Under the pieces are notes generated by a model. The model had not been told where the DNA came from. It saw only the letters and a program-made list of their open reading frames with translations, and did not search any database. A stretch of 64,000 nt of DNA from Alphaproteobacteria bacterium (GTDB lineage: Bacteria; Pseudomonadota; Alphaproteobacteria; DSM-16000; Inquilinaceae), in the NCBI GenBank assembly GCA_028281265.1, contig JANQKE010000188.1, positions 62,001-126,000 of the forward strand, written 5' to 3'. The number at the start of each line of letters is the position of its first letter. Position 1 is the first letter of the stretch. Shown here piece after piece: positions 34,843 to 42,578 of this stretch. The translations under genes and the position numbers were made by a program.

Positions 34843-36264
34843 TCAGACCGGCGCGGCTTGGGAACTGCGGCCGATCTCGTCGAGCTGCTTCTGCAGGCTC
34901 AGCCGATCCAGGCTCGCGATCGGCAGGTTCACGAACAGGCTGATGCGGTTCATCAGCATCCGGTAGGCGTCGCTGAACGCGAGCCGGCGCTCCGCCTCCG
35001 TGCCGGCGGCCGCGGCCGGATCGGGAACGCCCCAATGCGCGGTCATCGGCTGGCCGGGCCAGACCGGGCAGACTTCCGCGGCGGCCTGGTCGCAGACGGT
35101 GAACACGAAATCGAGGCGGTCGGCCGTCTCGCCGGCGAACGCGTCCCAGCTCTTGGACCGCAGCCCGTCGATGGGGTGGTCGAGCTGCCGCAGCAGGTCC
35201 AGCGTGTAGGGGTGCACCGTGCCGACGGCATCGCTGCCCGCCGAGACCGCCCGGAACCGGCCCTTGCCCTCCCGGTTCAGGATGGCCTCGGCCATGATCG
35301 AGCGGGCGGAGTTGCCACGGCACAGAAACAGCACGTTGAAAGCATCCCGGTCCATCACAATGCTCCTGCTTTCGGGTGTCGACGTCGTGTCGAGCCCTTG
35401 GGTGACGAGGCTGCGCCGGCGCAACTGCTCCATCGGCAGATCGAGGAACAGCCGCGCCCGCATCGCGATCTGATCGAACAGGTCCCAATAGTCCGACGAA
35501 CCCGCCGGCTTGGCCGCGCCCGCCGGGCCGTTCCCGCCCGGAAGGTCCGGCAGGTTCCACAGCGACGGGGTCGGCCGGCCCTTCCAGCGCGGCATGGGCC
35601 TGCCCCGCGCCCGATCGGCCACGCCGACGAGGAAATCGAAGCGCGGGGCGCCGGGCGCTTCGAACCGGGCGGTCGATTTCGGCCGCAGCCCGTCGGTCGA
35701 GAGGCCGCGGCGATGCAAGACCTCCAGCACGGGTCCGTGGGCGCTGTCCGCGGGTTCGGTGCCGGCCGAATAGGCCTCGAAGCGGCCGTGTCCGAGCCGG
35801 TTGAGGACGGCCTCGGCGATCAGGCTGCGGGCGGCGTTCCGGCGGCTGAGCACCAGCACCCGGAACGGGCGGTCATCGCCGGCCGCGGTTCGATCGGCCG
35901 GCTGCCGGGTCATCAGGTGGCGGAACGGGCCCAGCGTGGCGACGTAGCCGCACAGTTCGGGATGGCCGTCACAGCAATCGTCCAGCAGATAGGCCAGGAG
36001 CCCTTTCGCGCCGTCCAGGTCGGCCGCGTACAGGATCCGCCTGTCTTGCCGGGTGGAGCGGAGCAGGCCCGCCCGTTCCAACTGGGCGAGATGGCTCGAC
36101 AGGGTGGAGGGCGGCACGTCCAGGGCCTGCGCGATCTCCCCGGCCGGCATCCCCGCACCGCCGCGCCGGACCAGCATCCGGAACGCCCGCAGCCGATGGG
36201 GGCTGGCCAGAGCGCTGATCGCCGCGAGGGTCCGGATCTCGCCGGCCACACCATCGCCAGTCAT
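34843..36264 (-). CDS. ArsR regulator fused to two low-molecular-weight phosphatase (ArsC-like) domains
   Basis: A 473-residue triple-domain protein. Residues 1-115 are an ArsR-type winged helix (PAGEIAQALDVPPSTLSSHL). Residues about 134-275 form a first LMWP/arsenate-reductase domain whose P-loop reads SRRNAARS, with Ser where the catalytic Cys should be. Residues about 313-460 form a second domain with an intact CRGNSARS P-loop and a TVCDQA segment. The regulator may therefore sense or reduce arsenic. An internal ATG at 35355 with an AGGAG site could yield the second domain alone. An operator-like palindrome overlaps the start. Confidence 0.9.
   Translation of the reverse strand: MTGDGVAGEIRTLAAISALASPHRLRAFRMLVRRGGAGMPAGEIAQALDVPPSTLSSHLAQLERAGLLRSTRQDRRILYAADLDGAKGLLAYLLDDCCDGHPELCGYVATLGPFRHLMTRQPADRTAAGDDRPFRVLVLSRRNAARSLIAEAVLNRLGHGRFEAYSAGTEPADSAHGPVLEVLHRRGLSTDGLRPKSTARFEAPGAPRFDFLVGVADRARGRPMPRWKGRPTPSLWNLPDLPGGNGPAGAAKPAGSSDYWDLFDQIAMRARLFLDLPMEQLRRRSLVTQGLDTTSTPESRSIVMDRDAFNVLFLCRGNSARSIMAEAILNREGKGRFRAVSAGSDAVGTVHPYTLDLLRQLDHPIDGLRSKSWDAFAGETADRLDFVFTVCDQAAAEVCPVWPGQPMTAHWGVPDPAAAAGTEAERRLAFSDAYRMLMNRISLFVNLPIASLDRLSLQKQLDEIGRSSQAAPV
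35355..35368 (-). promoter_or_regulatory. Internal ribosome-binding site and start inside the ArsR-LMWP fusion
   Basis: On the minus strand, AGGAG at 35368-35364 lies 8 bases before an in-frame ATG at 35355. Initiation here would give a 170-residue stand-alone arsenate reductase holding only the intact second LMWP domain. The site is better than the one at the full-length start. Confidence 0.55.
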
Positions 36265-36282
36265 TTCGGATATTCCCGAAAT
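36263..36282 (-). promoter_or_regulatory. Candidate ArsR operator overlapping the start codon
   Basis: A perfect inverted repeat, ATTTCGG-N6-CCGAAAT, covers the ATG of the ArsR fusion gene. It is AT-rich against the local background and has the size of ArsR-family operators. If correct, the regulator represses its own operon, and the mRNA leader must be very short or the true start lies downstream. Confidence 0.55.
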
Positions 36283-36354
36283 ATCGTAGTGGGGGGATGT
36301 GTACGCGCTCGCGGACGGTTTGAGAAGCCCCTATTTCATTCCCGGGCGGCCGCC

Positions 36355-36403
36355 ACCGGATCCGGCCGATGGGGCCTTGCCGCTGTCGGCGGCGGGATCC
36401 GGT
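36355..36403. terminator. Inverted repeat in the gap between the epimerase and ArsR-fusion genes
   Basis: ACCGGATCC (36355-36363) and GGATCCGGT (36395-36403) are exact complements 31 bases apart. They lie about 80 bases past the stop of the minus-strand epimerase gene and about 90 bases upstream of the ArsR-fusion start. A terminator for the epimerase transcript is possible. Confidence 0.3.
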
Positions 36404-36482
36404 CGGCGCGGTCGGCGTCGGATACGGGGTCCCGAGCCGGCGGCCCGGGAGGACCGACGGCATCTTCCGGGCCTGCGCGCCC

Positions 36483-37385
36483 TCAGGCCTGCACGTATCG
36501 CCGCCAGTCATGCCGCTCCTTGAAGCCCAGGACCTCGCGGATCTTGCGGTTGGAGAACAGGGCCTCGTATTCGCCCAGCGGCTGGGTCACCGGCACGCCC
36601 GGGAAGAAGCGCCGCAGCAGCTCGGCCGTCGGCAGGTCGATCCCGTTGGTGTCGTTGCCGGCGTTGAACACCTGGAAGCCCAACCCGTCCCTGGCCAGGC
36701 ACAGATCGACGATCTGCCCCAGATCCCGGGCGTCGATGTAGCAGAACGCGTTGCGCCGCCGTCGGGCGGGGTTGCGGAAGAAGTCCGGGAACAGGGTCCG
36801 GTACTCGTGCGGCTCGATCACGTTGCCGATCCGCAGCGCGTAGATGTCCGCGCCGGTGCGGCGCTGGAACGCCCGCGCGGTGACCTCGTTGACCACCTTC
36901 GAGCAGCCGTAGCTGTCCATCGGGTCGACGTCATAGTCCTCCTCCAGCGGCAGGCATCTGGGGTCGGTCTCGCCTTCGGAGAAGCAGATGCCGTAGGTGG
37001 TCTCGGACGAGGCGATGACGACCTTGCGGATGCCGAGCTTCACCGCCGCTTCGATGACGGTGTAGGTGCCGATGGTGTTGACCCGGAAGGTCTCGTTGTC
37101 CGGTTTGAGCAGGATGCGCGGCACGGCGGCGAAGTGGACGACCGCATCGAAGGGCTGCGGCCCGGTGCCGGTTTCCAGCCCCGCGAAATCCCCGTGCATG
37201 GTCAGCGCGTTCACCATCTGGCCGAGATCGGTGATGTCGGCGTCGAGTGTCGGCACCGCCGGGTGGTCGAGCGGCACCAGGTCGACATTGACCACCCGGT
37301 GCCCCCGGTCGACCAGATACGGCACCACATGCCGCCCCGCCTTCCCGGACCCGCCGGTGAACAGAATGCGCTTGGGGTGCGTCAT
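36483..37385 (-). CDS. NAD-dependent epimerase/dehydratase (extended SDR)
   Basis: A 300-residue extended short-chain dehydrogenase with the NAD-binding ILFTGGSGKAGRHVVPYL, HFAAVPRILL, the catalytic Ser in VIASSETTYG and the YxxxK pair in DSYGCSKVV. It resembles nucleotide-sugar epimerases and uronate dehydrogenases; the substrate is not evident. It is transcribed alone, divergent from the SQR-like gene. Confidence 0.88.
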   Translation of the reverse strand: MTHPKRILFTGGSGKAGRHVVPYLVDRGHRVVNVDLVPLDHPAVPTLDADITDLGQMVNALTMHGDFAGLETGTGPQPFDAVVHFAAVPRILLKPDNETFRVNTIGTYTVIEAAVKLGIRKVVIASSETTYGICFSEGETDPRCLPLEEDYDVDPMDSYGCSKVVNEVTARAFQRRTGADIYALRIGNVIEPHEYRTLFPDFFRNPARRRRNAFCYIDARDLGQIVDLCLARDGLGFQVFNAGNDTNGIDLPTAELLRRFFPGVPVTQPLGEYEALFSNRKIREVLGFKERHDWRRYVQA

Positions 37386-37542
37386 GGCGGGTCTCGGCCG
37401 GGTTTCGGGGAACGGGCGTCAGGCGTGGACTCCCGTGTCGCCTGCCTGTCGTGCCGGATCAAGCCCTTCGATCCGCTCGACGAGACGATCGACGGTCCCA
37501 CCATAGCACGGTCGGGTCATGCCCGGTTCGCTTGATCCATAT

Positions 37543-37558
37543 CATCAAAGTCTAATGG
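37543..37558 (+). promoter_or_regulatory. Motif shared with the sugar ABC promoter region
   Basis: CATCAAAGTCTAATGG differs at two of 16 positions from CATCAAAGTTTAGTGG at 6879-6894. It lies 65 bases before the SQR-like gene. The match may reflect a common regulator or chance. Confidence 0.3.
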
Positions 37559-37622
37559 ACAGGCCGGGTAGAGTGGTGACGATAGGCGCCGACAACGACG
37601 TAAGGGAGGGAGGAACACGCCT

Positions 37623-38936
37623 ATGGTCGATACCGTACAGACAAGCCGCCGGGCGTTTCTGGCATGGGCCGCGGCGGGAGGGGCGGCGGTGGCGCTGCCG
37701 GGGGGCCGCGTCGAGGCCCGGGCCGTTCGCACCAACGCCCGCATCGTCATCATCGGCGCCGGCGCGGCGGGGACGGCGCTGGCCAACCGGCTGGTCCGCC
37801 GGCTGGACGGGGCGGCCATCACCCTGATCGACCCTCGGGCCGATCACCTCTACCAGCCGGGGCTGTCGCTGGTGGCGGCCGGGCTGCGGCCGGCGCGCTA
37901 CGTCGTCTCCCGCACGACGGACTGGCTGCCGCGCGGGGTGACGCTGATCCCCGAAGCGGTCGCCGCCGTCGACCCCGAGGCGAAGACCGTGTCGACCGAC
38001 ACCGGCCAGACGCTCGACTACGATTTCCTGATCGTCGCCCCGGGGCTGATCCTCGATCACGACGGCATCGAGGGCTTCTCGCTCGACAGGGTGGGGCGGG
38101 ACGGCATCGGTGCCCTTTACGCCGGGCCGGACTATGCCGCCCGCACCTGGCAGGCGGCGTCCCGCTTCGTCGAGGAAGGCGGCCGCGGCCTGTTCACCCG
38201 CCCGGCGACGGAGATGAAATGCGCCGGTGCCCCGCTCAAGCATGCCTTTCTGATCGAAGACCGGCTCCGCCGGGCGGGGCGCCGCGGCAACGCCGAGGTC
38301 GTCTACGCCGCCCATAGCGGCAGCCTGTTCGGCGTCCCGATCGTCGCCGAGCGCGTGCGCATGCTGTTCGCCGACCGGGGGATCGAGCCGGTTTACAGCC
38401 AGGTGCTGCGCCGCCTGGATGCCGATCGCAAGATCGCCACCTTCGACACCCCCGACGGGCCGGAGGAGCAGGACTACGACTACATCCACGTCATCCCGCC
38501 GCAGCGCGCGCCGGATTTCGTGGTGCAGTCGGGCCTCGCCTGGGCCGACCGCTGGGTCGGTCAGGGCTGGGCGGATGTCGACCAGTACACCCTGCGCCAT
38601 AACCGCTACGGGACGGTCTGGGCGGTCGGCGACGTCGCCGGGGTGCCCAAGGGCAAGACCGCGGCCAGCGTGAAGTGGCAGGTGCCGGTGGTCGAGGATC
38701 ACCTGGTGGCCGCCGTCCAGGACCGGGACGGCACGGCGACCTACAACGGCTACACCTCCTGCCCGCTGATCACCCGGATCGGTCGGGCGATGCTGGTCGA
38801 GTTCGACTACAACAACGATCTCGTCCCCTCCTTCCCGGGACTGATCGCCCCGCTGGAGGAATTGTGGATCAGTTGGCTGATGAAGGAGGTCGCGCTGAAG
38901 GCGACCTACAACGCCATGCTGCGCGGCGACGCGTGA
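37623..38936 (+). CDS. Tat-exported sulfide:quinone oxidoreductase-like flavoprotein
   Basis: A 437-residue flavoprotein. A twin-Arg leader (SRRAFLAWAAAGGAAVALPG) directs folded export. The FAD-binding IVIIGAGAAGTALANRL follows, then the Cys segments expected of the SQR family: EMKCAGAPLKHAFL and YTSCPLITRIG. VWAVGDVAGVPKGKTAASV is the second FAD contact. It probably oxidises sulfide and feeds electrons to quinone at the periplasmic face. AGGGAGGGAGGAAC precedes the ATG. A small membrane protein follows 13 bases later and may anchor it. Confidence 0.85.
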   Translation: MVDTVQTSRRAFLAWAAAGGAAVALPGGRVEARAVRTNARIVIIGAGAAGTALANRLVRRLDGAAITLIDPRADHLYQPGLSLVAAGLRPARYVVSRTTDWLPRGVTLIPEAVAAVDPEAKTVSTDTGQTLDYDFLIVAPGLILDHDGIEGFSLDRVGRDGIGALYAGPDYAARTWQAASRFVEEGGRGLFTRPATEMKCAGAPLKHAFLIEDRLRRAGRRGNAEVVYAAHSGSLFGVPIVAERVRMLFADRGIEPVYSQVLRRLDADRKIATFDTPDGPEEQDYDYIHVIPPQRAPDFVVQSGLAWADRWVGQGWADVDQYTLRHNRYGTVWAVGDVAGVPKGKTAASVKWQVPVVEDHLVAAVQDRDGTATYNGYTSCPLITRIGRAMLVEFDYNNDLVPSFPGLIAPLEELWISWLMKEVALKATYNAMLRGDA

Positions 38937-38949
38937 GGAGGAGGCCGTT

Positions 38950-39318
38950 ATGGAAGAGCTGACGTTCGGGACCCTGATCGCCGTCTTCGAGGAGATGTTC
39001 GGGCGCGGCCTGTTCTGGCTGATGGTGGTCGTCGCCGCGGGGATCACGCTCGCCTATCTGTTCGTCCTGATCCGGGACCGGGCGGTCAACTGGCGCAAGT
39101 TCCTGCTCGCCCAGCTTTCGATGCCGGTGGGGGCGATCGCGGCGGTGGTGTTCGTCCAGGCCGTGACCCATTCCGGCTTTTCGGATGTGGGCGGACCGAT
39201 CGATGTGATCGTCCTGCTGCTGGTCGCTGGTCTGGGCGCGGTCGGCATGGCGATCCTGGTCTACACGCTGGAATCGCTCATCGGCACCAAACGGACCCGC
39301 CCGGCGGGGCATCGGTGA
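38950..39318 (+). CDS. DUF5368-like small membrane protein
   Basis: A 122-residue protein with three hydrophobic helices (about residues 20-40, 50-70 and 82-105) and a conserved start, ELTFGTLIAVFEEMFGRGLFW, resembling DUF5368 proteins. GAGGAGG lies just before the ATG. It begins 13 bases after the SQR-like gene, so the two are co-transcribed; a membrane anchor or quinone-side partner is a reasonable guess. Confidence 0.75.
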   Translation: MEELTFGTLIAVFEEMFGRGLFWLMVVVAAGITLAYLFVLIRDRAVNWRKFLLAQLSMPVGAIAAVVFVQAVTHSGFSDVGGPIDVIVLLLVAGLGAVGMAILVYTLESLIGTKRTRPAGHR

Positions 39319-39624
39319 CCGGCCGAAGCGAGGCTGCACCGCGCGGGTCATCGGCGTCTCGTACAAGGATGTGAGCGGTTGGCCTGGGTGTAGTGTGAAC
39401 GCTGACCGCTACGTGTCGTGCCCCGGCGTGACGTGCCTTGGACGGTGAACCGGGTTCCCCATGGGCGAGTGTTCACGAGAGTCCAGACCCGTCGGGGGAC
39501 GATGCGTGGCGTCTGTGTCGCGTCATGTCCGTCTGTCGGGGCCCCATGCCGGTGGCGGACGGTACTGCCGGCGGACAGGGCTGCCGGCGATTGAGTGTCG
39601 ATGCACATCAGGGTAAGGTCACGC
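39319..39624. other. Gene-free stretch before the ParDE pair
   Basis: A 306-base gap with lower GC content than its surroundings. Open frames here are short and have no ribosome-binding sites. No tRNA, palindrome or repeat-family copy was seen. It marks the left edge of the toxin-antitoxin island at 39.3-41.0 kb. Confidence 0.6.
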
Positions 39625-39888
39625 ATGATCACACGAGTCATTGCCCTACCCGAAACCCTGGACGCGTTTCTAGGAGACCAGGCAAAGGCCCGTGGCTTCG
39701 CGTCCACCGAAGACTATGTGCGTGACCTGATCGAACGGGAGCGGGATCGCGAGACCCTTCGCAGTGCGCTGTTGGCGGGGGCCGGCTCGCCTCAGATCGG
39801 CGAGGGCGATGGACAGTACATCGAAGGTCTTCGAAAGCGTGTCCATGGCACTGCCGGTGCGGGTCGGCGATCGTCCTCCGACACGTGA
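39625..39888 (+). CDS. ParD-like ribbon-helix-helix antitoxin
   Basis: An 87-residue protein with a ParD-type N-terminus (RVIALPETLDAFLGDQAKA) and the helix GFASTEDYVRDLIERERDRE. It should bind DNA as a dimer and neutralise the toxin encoded next. The ATG at 39625 follows GGTAAGG. The gene overlaps the toxin start (GTGA), the normal ParD-ParE order. Confidence 0.85.
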   Translation: MITRVIALPETLDAFLGDQAKARGFASTEDYVRDLIERERDRETLRSALLAGAGSPQIGEGDGQYIEGLRKRVHGTAGAGRRSSSDT

Positions 39889-40223
39889 GTGATCGCTTCA
39901 AGCCGCTCATCCTCGGAGCGCAGGCAAGTGACGATATCGAAACGGCCGTCGATCACTATGTCACGGTCGCCGGAACGACTGTCGGGCTCGACTTCGTCGC
40001 TGCGGTGGAGACCGCTTTTCTGCACATCCGTCGATATCCGGGGACCGGTTCTCGACGCTACGCAATCGAACTCGATCTTCCGGACCTGCGGAGCTGGCCC
40101 CTGTCACGCTTTCCTTACCTGCTCTTCTACAGGGAGCGGGAAGAGGCCGTGGATCTTTGGCGTTGCCTGCATGCCCGGACGGACATTCCCGGTCGGTTGA
40201 GGCCCCCTTCCGACTTCACCTGA
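39885..40223 (+). CDS. ParE/RelE-family toxin
   Basis: A 112-residue toxin with the ParE/RelE fold: QASDDIETAVDHYV, FLHIRRYPGTGSRRYAIE, LSRFPYLLFYRE and the C-terminal VDLWRCLHARTDIPG. ParE proteins poison gyrase, RelE proteins cut mRNA; which applies cannot be told. Its GTG overlaps the antitoxin stop. Both genes look intact. Confidence 0.85.
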   Translation: MSDRFKPLILGAQASDDIETAVDHYVTVAGTTVGLDFVAAVETAFLHIRRYPGTGSRRYAIELDLPDLRSWPLSRFPYLLFYREREEAVDLWRCLHARTDIPGRLRPPSDFT

Positions 40224-40461
40224 CAACGGCCTCGTCGTCCGCGGTTCCGGCGACAAAGACGTCCCACGCGAACTCAGGCGTGCAGGTTCGGCAGCTTATC
40301 GGTGACGGGCAAGGGCCGGTCGAAAACGACGCCGAGGGGACTGTTCGACACCTTGGAGAGCACGCCAGCGCACAACTCGGCGCGACCTTGGGCGGGCAGC
40401 TACGCTCCGATCAGCCTCGCTCGAACACCTGCTCTGAGGATCGGAGGGTGGTTGGCTCCGG

Positions 40462-40662
40462 TCAGAGCGTACCGAGCCAGGGATCGATCACGTCGATCCC
40501 ACACCCCTCGAAATCCCTTGCGTTGCCATAGAGCAATTCGGCTTCAGTGATGGCGGTCAGGTAGACGTCGGCACCGACCTGATCGCTGAGCCAGGCTTCG
40601 ACGAGCGGCTCCGGCTCCGAGCGCATCAGTTCGGAGACAATGTTCGTATCCAGAATGATCAC
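40462..40662 (-). pseudogene. PIN-domain toxin (VapC/FitB type) with an internal deletion
   Basis: A 66-residue remnant. It starts like a normal VapC/FitB (IILDTNIVSELMRSEPEPLV, then LTAITEAELLYG), but from there it jumps straight to the usual C-terminus, NARDFEGCGIDVIDPW. Intact family members are about 135-140 residues, so some 70 codons are missing in frame. The first Asp and the Glu of the metal site remain, but the later acidic residues are gone. The intact antitoxin gene lies just upstream. The toxin is almost certainly dead. Confidence 0.85.
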
Positions 40663-40672
40663 GATGGCCGCA

Positions 40673-40915
40673 CTACTCGAAACAGGGCGGCTCGGGAACA
40701 GGCGCCCGTGGTGGCGTTTCGAGCGCGATCCCGTCGAGGGATGCCATCCGGGCGCGGATTGCCACGGCGAGGTTGGCGGGGCCAACTTCATCACCGACCA
40801 CCGCCCTTAGGATTTCCCGCGCTTCCTCTTCTATAGAGCGGCCATGCTCGGCGGCGCGAACGCGCAGGCGTTGGCTGAGATCTTCGTCAAGGTTGCGGAT
40901 CGTGAGGCTGGTCAC
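40673..40915 (-). CDS. FitA/VapB-like antitoxin
   Basis: An 80-residue protein with a ribbon-helix-helix start (TSLTIRNLDEDLSQRLRVRA) and EHGRSIEEEAREILRAVVG, the FitA pattern. The GTG at 40915 is used; another GTG directly precedes it at 40918, both just after GCAGGAAC. It precedes a PIN toxin gene that has lost its middle, so it now stands as an orphan antitoxin. Confidence 0.82.
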   Translation of the reverse strand: MTSLTIRNLDEDLSQRLRVRAAEHGRSIEEEAREILRAVVGDEVGPANLAVAIRARMASLDGIALETPPRAPVPEPPCFE

Positions 40916-41041
40916 CACGTTCCTGCGTTCCGTCGGCGGCACGTCCACTTTAACCGGCTGGCGGAAGGCAATCCAACCGAACGTCGACCACGTGACTGGG
41001 TTGCGATGCCGGTACACCGCACGGACTATGGTCTGCGACCC

Positions 41042-42055
41042 TCACCAATGCACCATCGGCAGGCCGGCGACGGGGCTGCGGAAATACGGGATCGTGGTGC
41101 CGCGGAGCGAGCCGATATAGACCGTCCGCAGATCCGGGCCGCCGAAGGTGACCGAGGCGAACCACGGCGCGATGGCACCACCGCAGGCCAGCATCAGCTC
41201 CGGGGTCACCCGATCCTCGGCGAAGGCCCGCATCAGGGCCGCCGAGGCCTGCCGATCGTCGTCGTCAAGCAGGATGCGCAGCTCACCGTCGGGCGTGATC
41301 GCGAACACCCGGTCGGTCATCACATGGGTGCCCCAGAGATTGCCGAACGCATCGAACGCGATGCCGTCGATGAAGGCGCCGTGATCCTCGGGCCCGAAGG
41401 TCTGCCGCCGGCTCAGGGAGCCGTCCTCGGCGAGCTTGAGCCGGGTGATCCGGCGGCCGCAGGTCTCCACCACGTAGAGCCATTCCTCGGCCGCATCGAG
41501 CCGGACCTCGTTGGTGAAGGCGAACCCGTCGGCGACGACCCGGATGCGGCCGTCCTCCACCAGCGCCACATAGCCGTCGGCGACGGTCGGGCTGATCGCC
41601 GCCATCCAGTTCCGTATGGTGGTGGAGACGGTGAGCCACAGCCGGTCGCGGCGGTCTCGCAGGACGAAGTTGACCTTGCCGATCGGCCGGCCCTCGATCG
41701 TGTCGATCAAGACCTCGGTCCGGCCGTCCCGGGTCATCCGCTCCAGGCAATCGGTGCCGAAATTGGAGATGTAGAGGCTGCCGTCGGCGGCGAAGGCCAG
41801 CCCGTTCGGCAAGGTGCCTTCAGTGAAGCGGGTGGCGTCGTCGGCCGCCCCGGCGAAGGCCCGGGCGTGGCTCCGGGTGATGACGCGCTGGCTGCCGTCG
41901 GGCCGGATATGGACCACCCCGCCCCGGGCGTCGGCCGTCCACAGGCTGCCGTCGCGTTCGGCCAGGATGCATTCCGGCCGCTGCAGATCCTGGCCGATAT
42001 GGCGGATCTGCGCGGTGTCGACGGTAAAGCCGTCGAGCGGGTTCCCGGCCGCCAT
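41042..42055 (-). CDS. SMP-30/gluconolactonase family protein
   Basis: A 337-residue beta-propeller hydrolase. Typical segments are RPECILAERDGSLWTADARG, LPNGLAFAADGSLYISNFG, FTNEVRLDAAEEWLYVVET and HGAFIDGIAFDAFGNLWGT, with metal-binding Glu, Asn and Asp residues of this family. It probably opens a lactone made in the same pathway. The ATG at 42055 lies 2 bases after the OsmC stop; it is the last gene of the minus-strand catabolic operon. Confidence 0.87.
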   Translation of the reverse strand: MAAGNPLDGFTVDTAQIRHIGQDLQRPECILAERDGSLWTADARGGVVHIRPDGSQRVITRSHARAFAGAADDATRFTEGTLPNGLAFAADGSLYISNFGTDCLERMTRDGRTEVLIDTIEGRPIGKVNFVLRDRRDRLWLTVSTTIRNWMAAISPTVADGYVALVEDGRIRVVADGFAFTNEVRLDAAEEWLYVVETCGRRITRLKLAEDGSLSRRQTFGPEDHGAFIDGIAFDAFGNLWGTHVMTDRVFAITPDGELRILLDDDDRQASAALMRAFAEDRVTPELMLACGGAIAPWFASVTFGGPDLRTVYIGSLRGTTIPYFRSPVAGLPMVHW

Positions 42056-42057
42056 GC

Positions 42058-42552
42058 TCACACGTCCGTCCACCCGTCGGCGGTCTTCAGCCGGTGGGTG
42101 ATGACGTTGGCCCGCCCGAGGGTCTGCTCGAGGAAGCAGCCGCGCTTGGCCGCGGCGATCAGCTCCTTGACCCGCGTCTCGTCGGCATCGCTGTCGAGGG
42201 TGATGTCGAGCTCGAACCCCTTGGGGGCGGTGCTGTAGAGCTTGTTCGGCTCCGGCGTCCATTCCCAGCGGATGCGGGCGTCGACCTGGAGAGCGTGGAC
42301 CGTGATCCTAAGGCGCTTGGCGAAGGCGCGGATCTGGGTCATCAGGCAGCCGACCAGCCCGCCGACGAACAGGGCGAGCGGCGGCGGGGCGGTGGCGTCG
42401 CCGCCGTGGAACGGACCCTCGTCCGTGGCCAGGGTGAACGTCTCCGCCCACGGCTTGACCATGCGCACGTCGAGATCGTTGCGCATCTTGCCGGTGGCCG
42501 TACCGGTGCAGTCGAAGCGCACCTCGGTCTTGGTGTCGGGCTGGTCGACCAT
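42058..42552 (-). CDS. OsmC family protein
   Basis: A 164-residue OsmC-fold protein. The two redox Cys segments are GGLVGCLMTQI and KRGCFLEQTLG. GGGAGGTATT precedes the ATG at 42552. The family includes thiol peroxidases, but many members linked to catabolic operons have unknown roles. It lies between the BKACE and SMP-30 genes on the same strand, so a metabolic or protective function in that pathway is likely. Confidence 0.88.
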   Translation of the reverse strand: MVDQPDTKTEVRFDCTGTATGKMRNDLDVRMVKPWAETFTLATDEGPFHGGDATAPPPLALFVGGLVGCLMTQIRAFAKRLRITVHALQVDARIRWEWTPEPNKLYSTAPKGFELDITLDSDADETRVKELIAAAKRGCFLEQTLGRANVITHRLKTADGWTDV

Positions 42553-42578
42553 GCTCGCAATACCTCCTCGTGCGGGGA

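Noticed and set aside
40224-40461. Plus-strand frame starting near 40157 as a third antitoxin or toxin
   Set aside because: The translation shows no ribbon-helix-helix or toxin pattern and no ribosome-binding site; the stretch appears empty.
39319-41041. Prophage or insertion sequence remnant around the toxin-antitoxin genes
   Set aside because: No integrase, transposase, terminal repeats or attachment-site duplication could be seen; only toxin-antitoxin genes in somewhat lower-GC DNA.
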